A DNA stretch of 64,000 nt from Aliiroseovarius sediminis (GTDB lineage: Bacteria > Pseudomonadota > Alphaproteobacteria > Rhodobacterales > Rhodobacteraceae): the NCBI RefSeq assembly GCF_022678485.1, contig NZ_JALBYP010000034.1:102363-166362 (forward strand), read 5' to 3'. A model generated the notes under the pieces. That model had not been told where the DNA came from. It ran no database searches and saw only the letters and a program-made list of their open reading frames with translations. The number at the start of each line of letters is the position of its first letter. The first letter of the stretch is position 1. Both the position numbers and the translations under genes were made by a program. Below, piece by piece: positions 26,959 to 35,998 of this stretch.

Positions 26959-27189
26959 TTAGAACGCCGACGGTTTGGCAGTATATCCGGTCTTGGCGAT
27001 GGTACTCACCAAGGCGGCCACGTCACTCAGTGCCGGGTCGTGGTCCACCTCAATTCGGCCGCTGCCAAATTTGACTTCGGCCTTCGCGACACCGGGCAGC
27101 GCCATCAGCGCACTCTCGATCTTGGGCACGCAGGAGGGACAGGAAAGCTCGTCGCTGCGCAGTTTCGTGCGGATTGTCGTATTGGTCAT
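26959..27189 (-). CDS. heavy-metal-associated (HMA) domain protein
   Basis: 76 residues from the ATG at 27189 with AAAGGA upstream; a TTG two codons earlier is an alternative. It is one ferredoxin-like HMA domain with the metal-binding pair in ELSCPSCVPKIESAL (CxxC), then GVAKAEVKFGSGRIEVDHD. The usual GMTC lead is replaced by ELSC. It is directly upstream of an ATPase that lacks its own HMA domain, so it probably delivers metal to that pump or acts as the detached N-terminal domain. Confidence 0.88.
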   Translation of the reverse strand: MTNTTIRTKLRSDELSCPSCVPKIESALMALPGVAKAEVKFGSGRIEVDHDPALSDVAALVSTIAKTGYTAKPSAF

Positions 27190-27285
27190 GGTCAAATCCT
27201 TTCAGGTGATCGTTGTTGCTTCTGGTTCCTATATGGCTGCACTGTGAGCGCACAGGGAGTAGCGAAAGCGGAAAGGTGGCCTTGC

Positions 27286-28176
27286 ATGAATGCACAGCTT
27301 GCCAATTGGGACGATCTGCGGGTGTTTCTGGCCGTGGCGCGGGCGGGCAGCCTGTCGGGGGCGGCGCGCAGCCTCGGCGTCAATCATTCCACGGTGTTCC
27401 GTCGGATCGCGGGGCTCGAGGAAACCTTGGGTGTGCGCCTGTTCGATCGGTTGCCGACCGGCTATGCGCTGACTCCGGCCGGCGAGAAAACCTTCGGCAT
27501 CGTCGAGCGGATCGAGGCCGATGTCACCACGCTGGACCGCACCGTCACCGGACAGGATCTGCGTCTCAGCGGCACCGTGCGGATCACGGCGATCGACATG
27601 CTGGCGTTCTGGCTGCTGCCCGATCATATTCGGCAGTTTCGCGAGAGCTATCCGGGGATCGAGGTGGAAATCGTGGTGGGCAACGAAACGCTCAACCTGT
27701 CGCGCCGTGAAACCGACATCGCTCTGCGGATCGGCAACACCCCACCCGAAACGCTGGTGGGACGACGCGTCGGTCGTCTGGAGTTCGCGATCTACGGCGC
27801 GCCGGAGTATTGCGCGGCCCACCCGGACACCGATCTCGCACAGCAGGACTGGATCGGCTTTGACAACGCCCACGCGCCCCTGACCCGCCAGTTCGAGAGC
27901 TTTCTGCCCGGTGTGCGCCCGGCCGTGCGCTCGAATTCGGTGGCCTGTGCGGTGCGTCTGGCCAAGGCCGGGCTTGGGCTTGCACTGCTGCCCTGCGCCA
28001 TCGCCGGTCTAAAACCGGACCTGACCCGCGTTGCCGAACTGCCCGACGCCTTCAGCCTTGATCTGTGGCTGCTGACCCACGAAGACTTGCGCCACACTGC
28101 CCGGATTCGCGCCGTCATGGATTTCATGACATCGGCACTGGGCGAGGCTCTCACGCCCAATACGAAGGGGATGTAA
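27286..28176 (+). CDS. LysR-family transcriptional regulator
   Basis: 296 residues from ATG at 27286; longer in-frame starts run into the divergent HMA gene. Helix-turn-helix: DLRVFLAVARAGSLSGAARS, then LGVNHSTVFRRIAGLEE. The effector domain includes VRITAIDMLAFWLLPDHIRQ and ETDIALRIGNTPPETLVGRR. The group resembles LysR proteins that often sit alone rather than next to catabolic operons. It is divergent from the HMA/ATPase pair with a 96-base spacer, so it may regulate the metal genes, although LysR control of metal pumps is not common. Confidence 0.88.
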   Translation: MNAQLANWDDLRVFLAVARAGSLSGAARSLGVNHSTVFRRIAGLEETLGVRLFDRLPTGYALTPAGEKTFGIVERIEADVTTLDRTVTGQDLRLSGTVRITAIDMLAFWLLPDHIRQFRESYPGIEVEIVVGNETLNLSRRETDIALRIGNTPPETLVGRRVGRLEFAIYGAPEYCAAHPDTDLAQQDWIGFDNAHAPLTRQFESFLPGVRPAVRSNSVACAVRLAKAGLGLALLPCAIAGLKPDLTRVAELPDAFSLDLWLLTHEDLRHTARIRAVMDFMTSALGEALTPNTKGM

Positions 28177-28521
28177 CAGGCGCGACGAAAAACTCGCCTT
28201 TGCGTCGCCCGTCGGCAGATTATTGTATCGCCATCCAACTATCTCACACATTACGAAAATCCACCGCTGACGCGGCCCGCGGTCGGCACGTCGCGGCACG
28301 CCCCGAAAGCTCAGGAAAGGTGCTTAATGCCCAGGAGGAGTATGGTGCAGCTGCTCCTTCCCCACCCAGCCTCCAAGAGCCGGTGGCGCTGAATTTCGAG
28401 GTTCGGATCTTTGGCGGCAAAGCGCGCGGCTGACATGGGACGACGAAGCGCATTTATGCTCCATCACCCCCTTTTCGTATCGGCTGGGTGCTTCAGCTAC
28501 GGTCAGTGACCGGCAAGGGTC
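28177..28521. other. no gene seen
   Basis: Open frames here are short and lack motifs. The stretch separates lysR from a perfect inverted repeat. Confidence 0.5.
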
Positions 28522-28588
28522 TCGCGATGCTAAAGCGTCACGCCTTGAGCTTGTGACAGGGGAAAGGCGTGACGCTTTAGCATCGCGA
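28522..28588. repeat. perfect 25-bp inverted repeat with 17-base spacer
   Basis: Bases 28522-28546 (starting TCGCGATGCTAAAGCG) are the exact reverse complement of 28564-28588. The loop is 17 bases (28547-28563). There is no U-tract on either side, so this is not a standard terminator. The right arm replaces the 3' part of a DUF6448 gene fragment. Two terminal repeats of an almost wholly deleted mobile element, or a replication-born palindrome, are possible readings. Confidence 0.85.
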
Positions 28589-28589
28589 A

Positions 28590-28710
28590 CCGCCACCGTC
28601 ATATTGAAAGCGCTTTTGATCTCGTCCTGGTCCTCCGCGGTGACCCACTTGAGGACCAGCGTCACGTCCTGCGCCTCAAGCGCGCGTTGCGCGTCAATCC
28701 CGACCGTGTT
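28590..28710 (-). pseudogene. DUF6448 family protein fragment
   Basis: The minus frame reads DAQRALEAQDVTLVLKWVTA then EDQDEIKSAFNMTVAVR, the core of DUF6448 periplasmic proteins (normally preceded by a CDxxDGPVV motif and followed by a FFETLVRIHR motif). Both ends are missing: on the 5' side the similarity fades at 28710, on the 3' side it stops at the inverted repeat. DUF6448 genes are often near metal genes, which fits the location between two metal ATPases. Confidence 0.6.
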
Positions 28711-29348
28711 GATCCTTGGGCATTGACATTACGTGAACGCAAGCCTCCACGCGTTGCTACCGTTGCCATGGCAAGCAAAACCGCCCGCATCATCTGGGCA
28801 GTCTTGACCCGCAACGAACGTTACAGACCTCATGCAGCATAACCAAAGAAAAAGAACACAAGAGACGCACGACAATCGAGATGATAGAGCAATGTCACCC
28901 CGCCAACCAAGACACCCCGTCGAATGTCAGGGACACGTCGTTGTCCGCGAAGCGGTTTGGGACTTGGTCAGCGGAAACCATCAGGGCCAGCAGCCGTGTG
29001 CGCTGCGCAAACAGGCCGGACACACGACTGCATCTGACAGGCGCTCATATCAGATCAAAAAATGTCTTGCTATGCAGGAGCCATCCACACAGAACACTCG
29101 GGTGAGACGCGGCGTTTTAAGGTGCAAGACGTCGGTCAGCGGACAGATTGTGAATTCGCTATGCCAGCGTCAATCACTGCTGTTTTGGACGGGCCGTGCC
29201 AAAATATCAGGTTGATATGGAACAAGGAGCATATGCGGGGGTGCGCATTTTGATACACTATGCAAGAGATACTCAGCGCCCTTTGCCCAAGGCCCGAAAG
29301 ACTAGCCAAAATGCAGAGAACCTGATGCCGGTAGCGGCTACTGAATTT
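28711..29348. other. no gene seen
   Basis: About 640 bases with somewhat lower GC than the flanks. Open frames such as 28832-29215 on the plus strand have no homology that I recognise and lack good ribosome binding sites. I see no hairpin or repeat worth naming. Confidence 0.5.
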
Positions 29349-31283
29349 TCAAGCGTCCGCCGCTTCCACATTCTCAGTCTTTTTCGTTTCGGCATTCCGA
29401 CGGGGTGTGCGGAGCAACCGAAGGCCATTGAGCACCACCAGAACCGTACCCCCTTCATGGCCAATCACTGCCAAAGGCAAGGGCAGATCGAAGAACAGCC
29501 CGCCCAAGACAAGCACGGCCATGGCGCCCATGGCAAAGATCAGGTTCTGACGGATGATCGCGGCGGTCTGGCGCGCCAGCAGGTGCGCCTCGGCAAGCTG
29601 CCCCATATCCTCCGACAGAAGCGCGACGTCGGCGGCCTGAAGCGCGACTTCCGACCCCGCCGCGCCCATCGCAATCCCCACATCCGCCCGCGCGAGCGCT
29701 GCCGCGTCATTGACGCCGTCTCCGACAAAAGCGATCCTGCCCTCGGCCGCCAGCGCGCCGATCATGCGAAGCTTGTCTTCGGGAAGCATGTCGGCGTGGA
29801 TTTCGTCGGGCTGGAAGCCGAGTTCGCGGCCTATGCGCAAGGCGACCGGCCGTCTATCGCCCGTCATCATGAGTATCTTCGTGACGCCGCTTTCGCGAAG
29901 CGCCGCAAGTGCAGGTCTGGAACTCGGGCGGGTCTGATCCGCGAGGCTGACTGCACCGAGAAGCCGGGGACCCTGGCCAAAATAGATGACCGTCTCGGTG
30001 TCCTCGGCCAGCACCGTCAGGGACGCATGTTCGATCCCGGCCCCCATCCGCGCCGCCATGCGCGGATTGCCAGCCCACAACTTTTCACCTGCCCTGTCGC
30101 CCGTGATACCCTCGCTTGGTAGCGCGACGACATTCGCCACCTCGGCGGGTGTGATTCCGCGATCTGCCGCTTCCTGCCGGATCGCCGCGCCGCTGTGGTG
30201 TTCCGAATGGGCTTCAAGGCCGGCTAGAAGGAACAGGAATTCCTCCTCATTACCGTCAAGCGCAACAACCTTGGTGACCGATGCCTTGCCTGTCGTCAGC
30301 GTCCCGGTCTTGTCGAAGGCAAAGCTATCGACCGCCGCGAGCGTTTCGAGCGCAGCCCCGCCCTTGAACAGCACGCCCCCGCGTGCCGCAGCCGAGAGTG
30401 CAGCCAAGATTGCGGCGGGAACCGAAATCACGATGGCGCAGGGGCTTGCCGCCACCAGCAACACAGCCGCGCGATAAAGCGCCTCGTGCCAGTCATTCCC
30501 GAGCCACAGGAAGACGGCGAAGGCGAGGATGGCACCTAGCAGAACCGCAACCGTATACCGCTGTCCGAACCATTCGCTGAAACGCTCAGACGGCGCCTTT
30601 TCCGCCTGCGCTTCGGTGACCAGCGCGATCATGCGCGCGACGGTGCTTTCCTCGACCGTTTTCGTGACCGCGACTTCCAGCACGCCGTCAAGGTTGACCG
30701 TTGCCTCGAACACCTTTGCACCCTGCTGCTTGCTGACGGGCATGGATTCACCCGTGATATTCGCCTCGTCCAGCGCACCACGGCCCGTCGTGATTACCCC
30801 GTCGGTAGGCACGCGCGCGCCCGGCCGCAGAACGAAGATGTCATCGACCTTCAGTTCGGCGGCGGGAATTTCCATGACCGTGCCGTCGGGTGCCTTTCGC
30901 AAGGCGGTTTCGGGGCGCAGCGCCATCAGGGCTTCGACAGCCCGCCGCGCGCGTCCGAGTGCACGGTCTTCCAGGGTTGTCGAAACGCTGAACAGCGTCA
31001 GCAGCACCGCACCCTCGAAGGGTGCGCCAACGGCTGCGGCCGCAATGGCCGCGACAACCATCAGCAGATCAATATCCAGAATGCGGTCTTTCCACAGGGC
31101 CACAAGTGCCCGCCACGCCGCAGGCACCCCCCCGGCCAGATACACGAGCAGCAGACCGACCATGGACGTGCGTTGGGCTGTGATGCCCTGCAGCGGCCAT
31201 AAAGCGAGAGCAGCCAGGAGCATCCCGAGGAGCGTCAGGCCCGTCAACACCATCGCACGATCTGCACCGAGCCGCTTTTTCAT
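29349..31283 (-). CDS. P1B-type heavy-metal ATPase with an SPC membrane motif (P1B-4-like)
   Basis: 644 residues, start at ATG 31283. Actuator ANITGESMPVSKQ, phosphorylation site FAFDKTGTLTTGK (Asp about 323), hinge FVGDGVNDAAALARAD. The helix-6 motif is AASPCAIVIS (about 281), the SPC signature of the P1B-4 group (CoaT, CtpD, PfeT), which in characterised members exports Co, Fe(II) or related divalent metals. As is usual in that group there are fewer membrane segments and no N-terminal metal domain. The HP-loop variant is EHHSGAAI rather than SNHPL. It is only distantly similar to the other ATPase in this window, so the two are not a recent duplication. Confidence 0.88.
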   Translation of the reverse strand: MKKRLGADRAMVLTGLTLLGMLLAALALWPLQGITAQRTSMVGLLLVYLAGGVPAAWRALVALWKDRILDIDLLMVVAAIAAAAVGAPFEGAVLLTLFSVSTTLEDRALGRARRAVEALMALRPETALRKAPDGTVMEIPAAELKVDDIFVLRPGARVPTDGVITTGRGALDEANITGESMPVSKQQGAKVFEATVNLDGVLEVAVTKTVEESTVARMIALVTEAQAEKAPSERFSEWFGQRYTVAVLLGAILAFAVFLWLGNDWHEALYRAAVLLVAASPCAIVISVPAAILAALSAAARGGVLFKGGAALETLAAVDSFAFDKTGTLTTGKASVTKVVALDGNEEEFLFLLAGLEAHSEHHSGAAIRQEAADRGITPAEVANVVALPSEGITGDRAGEKLWAGNPRMAARMGAGIEHASLTVLAEDTETVIYFGQGPRLLGAVSLADQTRPSSRPALAALRESGVTKILMMTGDRRPVALRIGRELGFQPDEIHADMLPEDKLRMIGALAAEGRIAFVGDGVNDAAALARADVGIAMGAAGSEVALQAADVALLSEDMGQLAEAHLLARQTAAIIRQNLIFAMGAMAVLVLGGLFFDLPLPLAVIGHEGGTVLVVLNGLRLLRTPRRNAETKKTENVEAADA

Positions 31284-31715
31284 AATATCTACCCGAATGC
31301 TGGAACAAGACTGTAGGAGTCAGCTATCATGTTCTGCCCTCCCGTTGCCAGCAAACGCTGTCGCACCGGTTGCGCAGCCACAAGGACCATTGGTTCGTGA
31401 GGATGCGTGGCGGCGCATATGGTAAGGTGATCCGGCGTTTACCGGACGCGGGGTCGGCGGGCCGTTTACGGCGAAGGGACGATCGGTCATTCAGGCCGCT
31501 ATCATCACCGCAATACTCTTTTGAGCTGCCATTCAACATCTGCAGAAGTGGCATTCCTGAAGAGAGGCGGCTTTCCGCGTTTTCGCGCGGTCTTGAAGTG
31601 ATCGACAGGGTTTGGTTCCACGCGGCTCATTCCGCTTCGGCCGGGGCGATTACGGCTGAATCGTCAGAAAAAAGTCGTCCGACTCCCACGCCCTTTGTGC
31701 GGCGGTTATCATCGC
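31284..31715. other. no gene seen
   Basis: Upstream region of the ATPase gene and the end of the neighbouring gene relics. A minus-strand frame (31327-31554) has no recognisable motif. No MerR or ArsR regulator gene is present here, which is unusual for a metal pump. Confidence 0.5.
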
Positions 31716-31845
31716 TCAGGAGGAACAGAGCGCCGCGCCCGCATCGAAGCCGAGCACCATGAGGGTCGTCGCCCAGGCGTCGGCCTCGGCACAGGCGCGG
31801 GCGACGACGGTGACGGAGGCCGGCGGAGCGAGCAGCCGCGCGCTG
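31716..31845 (-). pseudogene. ApbE (FAD:protein FMN transferase) C-terminal fragment
   Basis: The minus frame reads ASVTVVARACAEADAWATTL then MVLGFDAGAALCSS, the conserved end of ApbE-type flavin transferases (VTVxAxxCxxADAWATAxMVLG). The ~260 residues before it are missing, and the preceding sequence belongs to a different protein of the same operon type. Confidence 0.7.
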
Positions 31846-31848
31846 GCC

Positions 31849-33172
31849 TTAGGCAAGCGAGTAAAGCCGCGGTACGGCGTTGCCTTCCGGCAGGATACCG
31901 ATCAGGTCACCGGCCACAAAGCGCGCGAACCCAGCGCCGATCAGTCGCTGCCAAAGCGAGACGCGCGGCAGAGTGAAACGCAGGATTGCCGTCGGTGCCT
32001 GCACCTCGGCGCCGTAGCCTCGGCGCGATACGAGGGTCAGCGTCTCGGTTTCGGGAAGGACGGGCTGGTGCGACAATTCCAAGGGGGTCCCAAGCGCCTC
32101 GCCGAGCGCGCAGCCCCAACGCGCGAAATCCTGCGGCGACTGACGGTCGATCGTGTCGAGCGGCATGAGTTCGGCTCAGCGCTTCGCTCCGGCTGCCGTA
32201 ACGACAGCTTTGGCGAAGGCGCAGTAGGTTGGGAAGCTGTGGCCCCCGGCGCCGCGCCGGCCCCATAGGTCGCAGCAAGCAGGATGACCCGTTCGGCTTT
32301 TACATAGCGTTCAGGGGCGAAGCCCGACATCGGGCCCACATGCACGCTCTGCCCGGCTTGCGACAGCGCGGCGTGCAGCGTTACGGCGAAGCCCCAGGTG
32401 CTGCCGCCCTCGCTGCCGACAAGCAGGATCGCCTCGGCCCGGCCCACTGGCCGATTGCCCCGGATGCGGGGCCGCCCGCGCCGTCCGGCAAGCCAGACCG
32501 ACACGCCGGTCGCGCCCATGGCCGGGACGCCGAGCGCCATCAGCCCAAGCACCAGCCCCGGCGTCGCCGCGCCGTGTCCGGTGTGCAGCATGTAGATGGT
32601 TTCCGAGAGACGCTCCCACCCGGTCAGGTCGGCCCAGGCAAGCAGCGCTCCGTCGCCCTGATCGAGACACCCGGTCCCCCGGTCGGTCTTCAGCGTGAAG
32701 GCGTCCGTCGCATCGCCGGGATAGGGAAAGCTCAACTCCGCAACTCGACCACGGGCGTCTGCTGCAACCTCGTCATCTGATCGAGGGCAAATCCCGTTTC
32801 ACCGCTCACCTCGGCCGGGAAGGCTGGCGCTGCGCCACCATCAGGGAGCAGATCGAAGGTCGAGGCCGTCATCCACAAAGCCGTAGTGGACGACAGAATG
32901 AGGCCGATCACCGCAATCCGCGCAATCTCGACATGCAGCCGACCGGCAAGCGGCTCCCGCAGAGGCGCGAAACAGTGTCGCCAGCCGCCGACCCGCCGCA
33001 CGACCAGCGCCGCACCGGAGAGCGACAGGACCAGTATCGCCAAAACCCCCGTTGCCATGGCGATGCGACCCCCTTCCCCGAGAAACAGCGAGCGATGCAG
33101 GTTGGTGAGCCAGCGGAGGGTCTGGTTCGGATCGGCAGAGGCCACGCCTTCACCCGTCTCCGGGTCGATCAC
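31849..33172 (-). pseudogene. PepSY-TM / flavodoxin / FAD reductase fusion protein, multiply frameshifted
   Basis: Three successive minus-strand frames each carry part of one protein. 33172-32740: IDPETGEGV, NLHRSLFLGEGGRIAM and IARIAVIGLILSSTTALWMT (PepSY-associated membrane segments). 32735-32260: DLTGWERLSETIYMLHTGH, a further membrane segment, then EAILLVGSEGGSTWGFA, the flavodoxin FMN loop. 32166-31849: FTLPRVSLWQRLIGAGFARF then GDLIGILPEGNAVPRLYSLA, the start of the sulfite-reductase-type FAD domain. The NADPH-binding end is missing. In intact form such proteins pass electrons from NADPH through the membrane for iron or flavin-dependent reduction. Confidence 0.75.
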
Positions 33173-33329
33173 GGCGGCGCACCGCCATCTCGTTCAGGCT
33201 GTCGCGCATGTCCTCGACGGCGGCGTCGATGTGGAGCCTGTAGCCCGCGCCGAACAGCGCGTCGGCAAGGTCGAGCGTGATTTCGAGCGTCCGGCCCGCG
33301 CCGACGCTGGCGCCGGTGATGCCGTTCAT
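33150..33329 (-). pseudogene. DUF2271 protein C-terminal fragment
   Basis: The minus frame has NGITGASVGAGRTLEITLDL, then GYRLHIDAAVEDMRDSLNE, the end of DUF2271 periplasmic proteins, which accompany ApbE and PepSY flavoproteins. It lacks its first ~100 residues, its true stop has been lost, and it overlaps the start of the PepSY relic in another frame. Confidence 0.6.
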
Positions 33330-33339
33330 CTAGCCCGTG

Positions 33340-33462
33340 TCAGCCGGGCCACGGCACGCGGGACTGCCAGTCCACCATCGGCACGAAGCAATCATCATCC
33401 ACCAGTGCGACCCCGGCGGGAAAGACCGCGAGAAAACCAAGAATTGTCAATGTCTTCTTCAT
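33340..33462 (-). pseudogene. small periplasmic PepSY-operon protein, truncated
   Basis: Forty residues remain: a clear signal peptide (MKKTLTILGFLAVFPAGVAL), then DDDCFVPMVDWQSR, the start of the small PepSY proteins at the head of DUF2271/ApbE operons. A deletion then puts it against the DUF2271 fragment. This, with the three entries to the left, is an operon shortened from about 4.5 kb to 1.7 kb without loss of gene order. Confidence 0.6.
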
Positions 33463-33489
33463 GGGTCAAACTCCTCTATGCGGCCATCT

Positions 33490-34060
33490 TGATGTAATTC
33501 ATGCGCGCCAAAGCTGACGATAACCCGAAGGGAGTTGGCCCACCCGCTTCAGCTTCGTGTCAGCCAGACGGATCATGGAGGGGCAAACGCTCTTCGTCAG
33601 CGCGTCCATGTGGCAATCGCCGTTGTGTGGATCGATGCTGGCCCAGAACGCGGCACACACGACGTTCTGAAATCTTGAACCGACTACGCACACGATCAAT
33701 GCAGGCCCGCCGACGCGAGGGGCTCAGAAGTTTCCCGATGCGGCTTCTTTCAGGATCAACTTGTCCAATGTCAGGTCAGAAACCGCACACCGCAGGCGCT
33801 CGTTCTCTTTCTGTAGCCGCTTCAGTTCCTTAAGTTGCTCCGTGCCCATTCCACCGCACTTCTTCCAACGGTAATAAGTTTGTTCAGTCACACTGATCTG
33901 CCGGATCGCATCAATCCGAGGCATGCCTTGCCCCATCAGGACTTCAACCTGCCGCAACTTCACAACAATCTCTTCGGGCTTGGGTCTCTTAATGGCCATC
34001 GTTGGTTCTCCGCTTTCCTAACTATAGGGGCGGACCAGTTCAAAGGGGCAGGCTCAAGGA
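33490..34060 (-). mobile_element. IS3-family element, internally deleted
   Basis: It contains an intact orfA (33724-33999) and the first ~60 codons of orfB. The orfB frame reads LLSPSRRRACIDRVRSRF, KISERRVCRVLGQHRS, TQRRLPHGRADEERL and lies in another frame directly after orfA, as expected for programmed frameshifting. The DDE core is missing. The limits are approximate because I could not pair the terminal repeats. Confidence 0.75.
33724..33999 (-). CDS. IS3-family transposase OrfA
   Basis: 91 residues. KRPKPEEIVVKLRQVEVLM, then IRQISVTEQTYYRWKKCGG is the helix-turn-helix of OrfA; the leucine zipper follows in LKELKRLQKENERLRCAVSD and the end LILKEAASGNF is the usual slippage region to OrfB. 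OrfB is deleted, so the product cannot move the element. Confidence 0.88.
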   Translation of the reverse strand: MAIKRPKPEEIVVKLRQVEVLMGQGMPRIDAIRQISVTEQTYYRWKKCGGMGTEQLKELKRLQKENERLRCAVSDLTLDKLILKEAASGNF

Positions 34061-34248
34061 AAGTGCATGATATCACGTGGAGAACGATGGTGTTTGAAGG
34101 GTGAGTTACGCGGCATGACAAACCTCAAGTGTACTAAACTGACCAAATACCAAAATTAGTTCAACAGCCCCTTCTTCGGCGCGCAACTTTACCCAACACT
34201 CCCTTTTTCAAGCCTTTACCACCGGTATCTCTCTTCGCTTGCGCGGTC

Positions 34249-35070
34249 TTAGGGTTTCGAGAGCCCAAGGTGTTCGCCGGCCTGCGGGCGGACGATCAAT
34301 ACATCTTGCGAAGCTTTGGCAGCAGCATCGATTGCCTGCGGGTCCAACGTGTTGAAATCGAACATCCCAAAATGATGTGGCACCAGCATCGGATAGGGCG
34401 CTGCGATCTCCATGGCCTCTGCTAATGTGAGATTTCCCGGCACACCATCTCTTAGCCGCGCCGCATCTCGGCCGTTCACCGGCAAAAGCAGAACGTCGGG
34501 TTCAAATGCGGCGATTGCATCCTTCAGGCCGGCAAATGGAATCGTGTCACCCGAATGATAAACTCGCAGGTCTTGGGTTGCGATTCCATAGCCCAGAAAG
34601 GGATGCCGACCCTGTTCATCCAGATTGAAGTCTTCATGCGCTGCCGCAATGACATGCACCCAAAGGCCCGGCAACGGGTTCAGAACCTGACCTGCATCCG
34701 CGAGAAGCAGCCGTGCATCTGCGCCGATCCTCTCCTGTGCGATGGCCTCGACCGCGGCAGGAACAACAAAGGGCACATCCGCGAACCGTTGGTGAAGCGG
34801 TCCGAGCGTATCTGGGTCCATATGGTCGGTGTGGGCATGGGTCACCAAAACGATGTCGGGTTTCGGCAGGTCCATCACGTCAATCGGGGCGGGCATCATA
34901 CGGATATGCGGGTGCTTCTTGCCGCGATACTTCGTGGCCAGACTATCCGACAGATAGGGGTCAATCAGAACGCGGTGCTGGCCCGTGTCCAGCCAGAAGC
35001 CCGCCTGCCCCAGCCAGAAAAGCCCGCACTGCCCTGCTTGCGGGAAACCGGTGATGCGATCAAACTGCAT
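34249..35070 (-). CDS. MBL-fold metallo-hydrolase (UlaG-like)
   Basis: 273 residues from ATG at 35070, which overlaps the previous gene by 11 bases; an ATG at 35085 is the alternative. The metal motif THAHTDHMD (HxHxDH) is at about residue 77-85, with further ligands in AAHEDFN and YHSGDTIPFAG, and a C-terminal PHHFGMF. The layout is that of L-ascorbate-6-phosphate lactonase UlaG and relatives (Mn or Zn lactonases). As the last gene of a sugar operon, a lactonase or phosphodiesterase function is plausible, but the substrate is not visible. Confidence 0.82.
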   Translation of the reverse strand: MQFDRITGFPQAGQCGLFWLGQAGFWLDTGQHRVLIDPYLSDSLATKYRGKKHPHIRMMPAPIDVMDLPKPDIVLVTHAHTDHMDPDTLGPLHQRFADVPFVVPAAVEAIAQERIGADARLLLADAGQVLNPLPGLWVHVIAAAHEDFNLDEQGRHPFLGYGIATQDLRVYHSGDTIPFAGLKDAIAAFEPDVLLLPVNGRDAARLRDGVPGNLTLAEAMEIAAPYPMLVPHHFGMFDFNTLDPQAIDAAAKASQDVLIVRPQAGEHLGLSKP

Positions 35071-35998
35071 CGGACACCAACACATTCAACAGGTTATCGA
35101 CCGCGCGCCGCGTGGATCGCGCGACGGATGCATCCGTAAAACCGCCAATATGGCTGGTCGCAATCACGTTTGGATGGCGCAGCAAAGCTGTCAGCTCTGG
35201 CGGTTCGGTGTGGAAGGCGTCGGCAGCATAGCTGCTGACCTGCCCACTTTCCAACGCTTCAAGAAGGGCCGCTTCGTCCACCAGACCTGCGCGCGCCGTG
35301 TTCACGATCACACCACCGTGGCCGAGCGCGGCAATCTCTTGTGCCCCAATCAATGGCCTGCCGTCCTTTTGCATCGGTGCATGCAGGCTCAGGACCTTGG
35401 CCCCGGCAATGGCAGATGTGAAACCGCTGCGCGTGAAGGCGGGATGCGTCACGACGCCATCGGGCGCGTAGGGATCGAACCCATACACATGCGCCCCCAC
35501 AGCCAGACACAGCTCTGCCATGGTTGCGCCGATCGCGCCCAGACCGACAATACCCACTTTCGCACCTTGTATTTCGGACCCGATGCGACGCGGCCAATCG
35601 CCCGCTTTCACACCTGTATGCGTCGGCACCATGTTGCGCAGCCCTGCAAGGGCCAGTGCCAGGGCCAGCTCGGCCACGCCGCGCGCGTTCGTTCCTTCTG
35701 CACGCTGGATGACGATGCCAGCCGCTTCGACCGCGTCCAATGGCAGGTTATCAACACCGGTGCCATTGCGTGAAATAACCCGCAAGTCTTTGGCCGACAG
35801 AATGACCGCTTCCGATACGGGCTCAACGCCGGCCAGCCAGCCCACGCAGCCCGGCAGGGCCTTGACCAAATCCACCTCGGTCGGGGTCGCCCCCGGTGTC
35901 GGCATGACCAGTTCGAAGCCTGCACGCCTGAGCGGTTCAAGGTCTGGATGGTTGCCTTTTGACAACGAACGCGGGGTAATGAGGATCTTGGACATCAT
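35060..35998 (-). CDS. D-2-hydroxyacid dehydrogenase (phosphoglycerate dehydrogenase-like)
   Basis: 312 residues. NGTGVDNLPLDA and GTNARGVAELALALALAGLR are N-domain motifs; GIVGLGAIGATMAELCLAVG is the NAD-binding loop; the catalytic Arg lies in VIVNTARAGLVDEAAL, the Glu follows about 25 residues later and His in TSHIGGFTD. All key residues are present. It overlaps the AroE-like gene by 4 bases. It should reduce a 2-keto acid or oxidise a 2-hydroxy acid generated in this sugar pathway. Confidence 0.88.
   Translation of the reverse strand: MMSKILITPRSLSKGNHPDLEPLRRAGFELVMPTPGATPTEVDLVKALPGCVGWLAGVEPVSEAVILSAKDLRVISRNGTGVDNLPLDAVEAAGIVIQRAEGTNARGVAELALALALAGLRNMVPTHTGVKAGDWPRRIGSEIQGAKVGIVGLGAIGATMAELCLAVGAHVYGFDPYAPDGVVTHPAFTRSGFTSAIAGAKVLSLHAPMQKDGRPLIGAQEIAALGHGGVIVNTARAGLVDEAALLEALESGQVSSYAADAFHTEPPELTALLRHPNVIATSHIGGFTDASVARSTRRAVDNLLNVLVSDAV

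Noticed and set aside
26470..28176. A 568-codon plus-strand frame that could suggest a large fusion protein
   Set aside because: Its first 272 codons are antisense to the ATPase and HMA genes and have no homology. Only the LysR part from 27286 is real.
24979..31283. The two P1B ATPases as a recent tandem duplication
   Set aside because: Their membrane motifs (CPG and SPC), HP loops and overall sequence differ strongly, so they belong to different subgroups.
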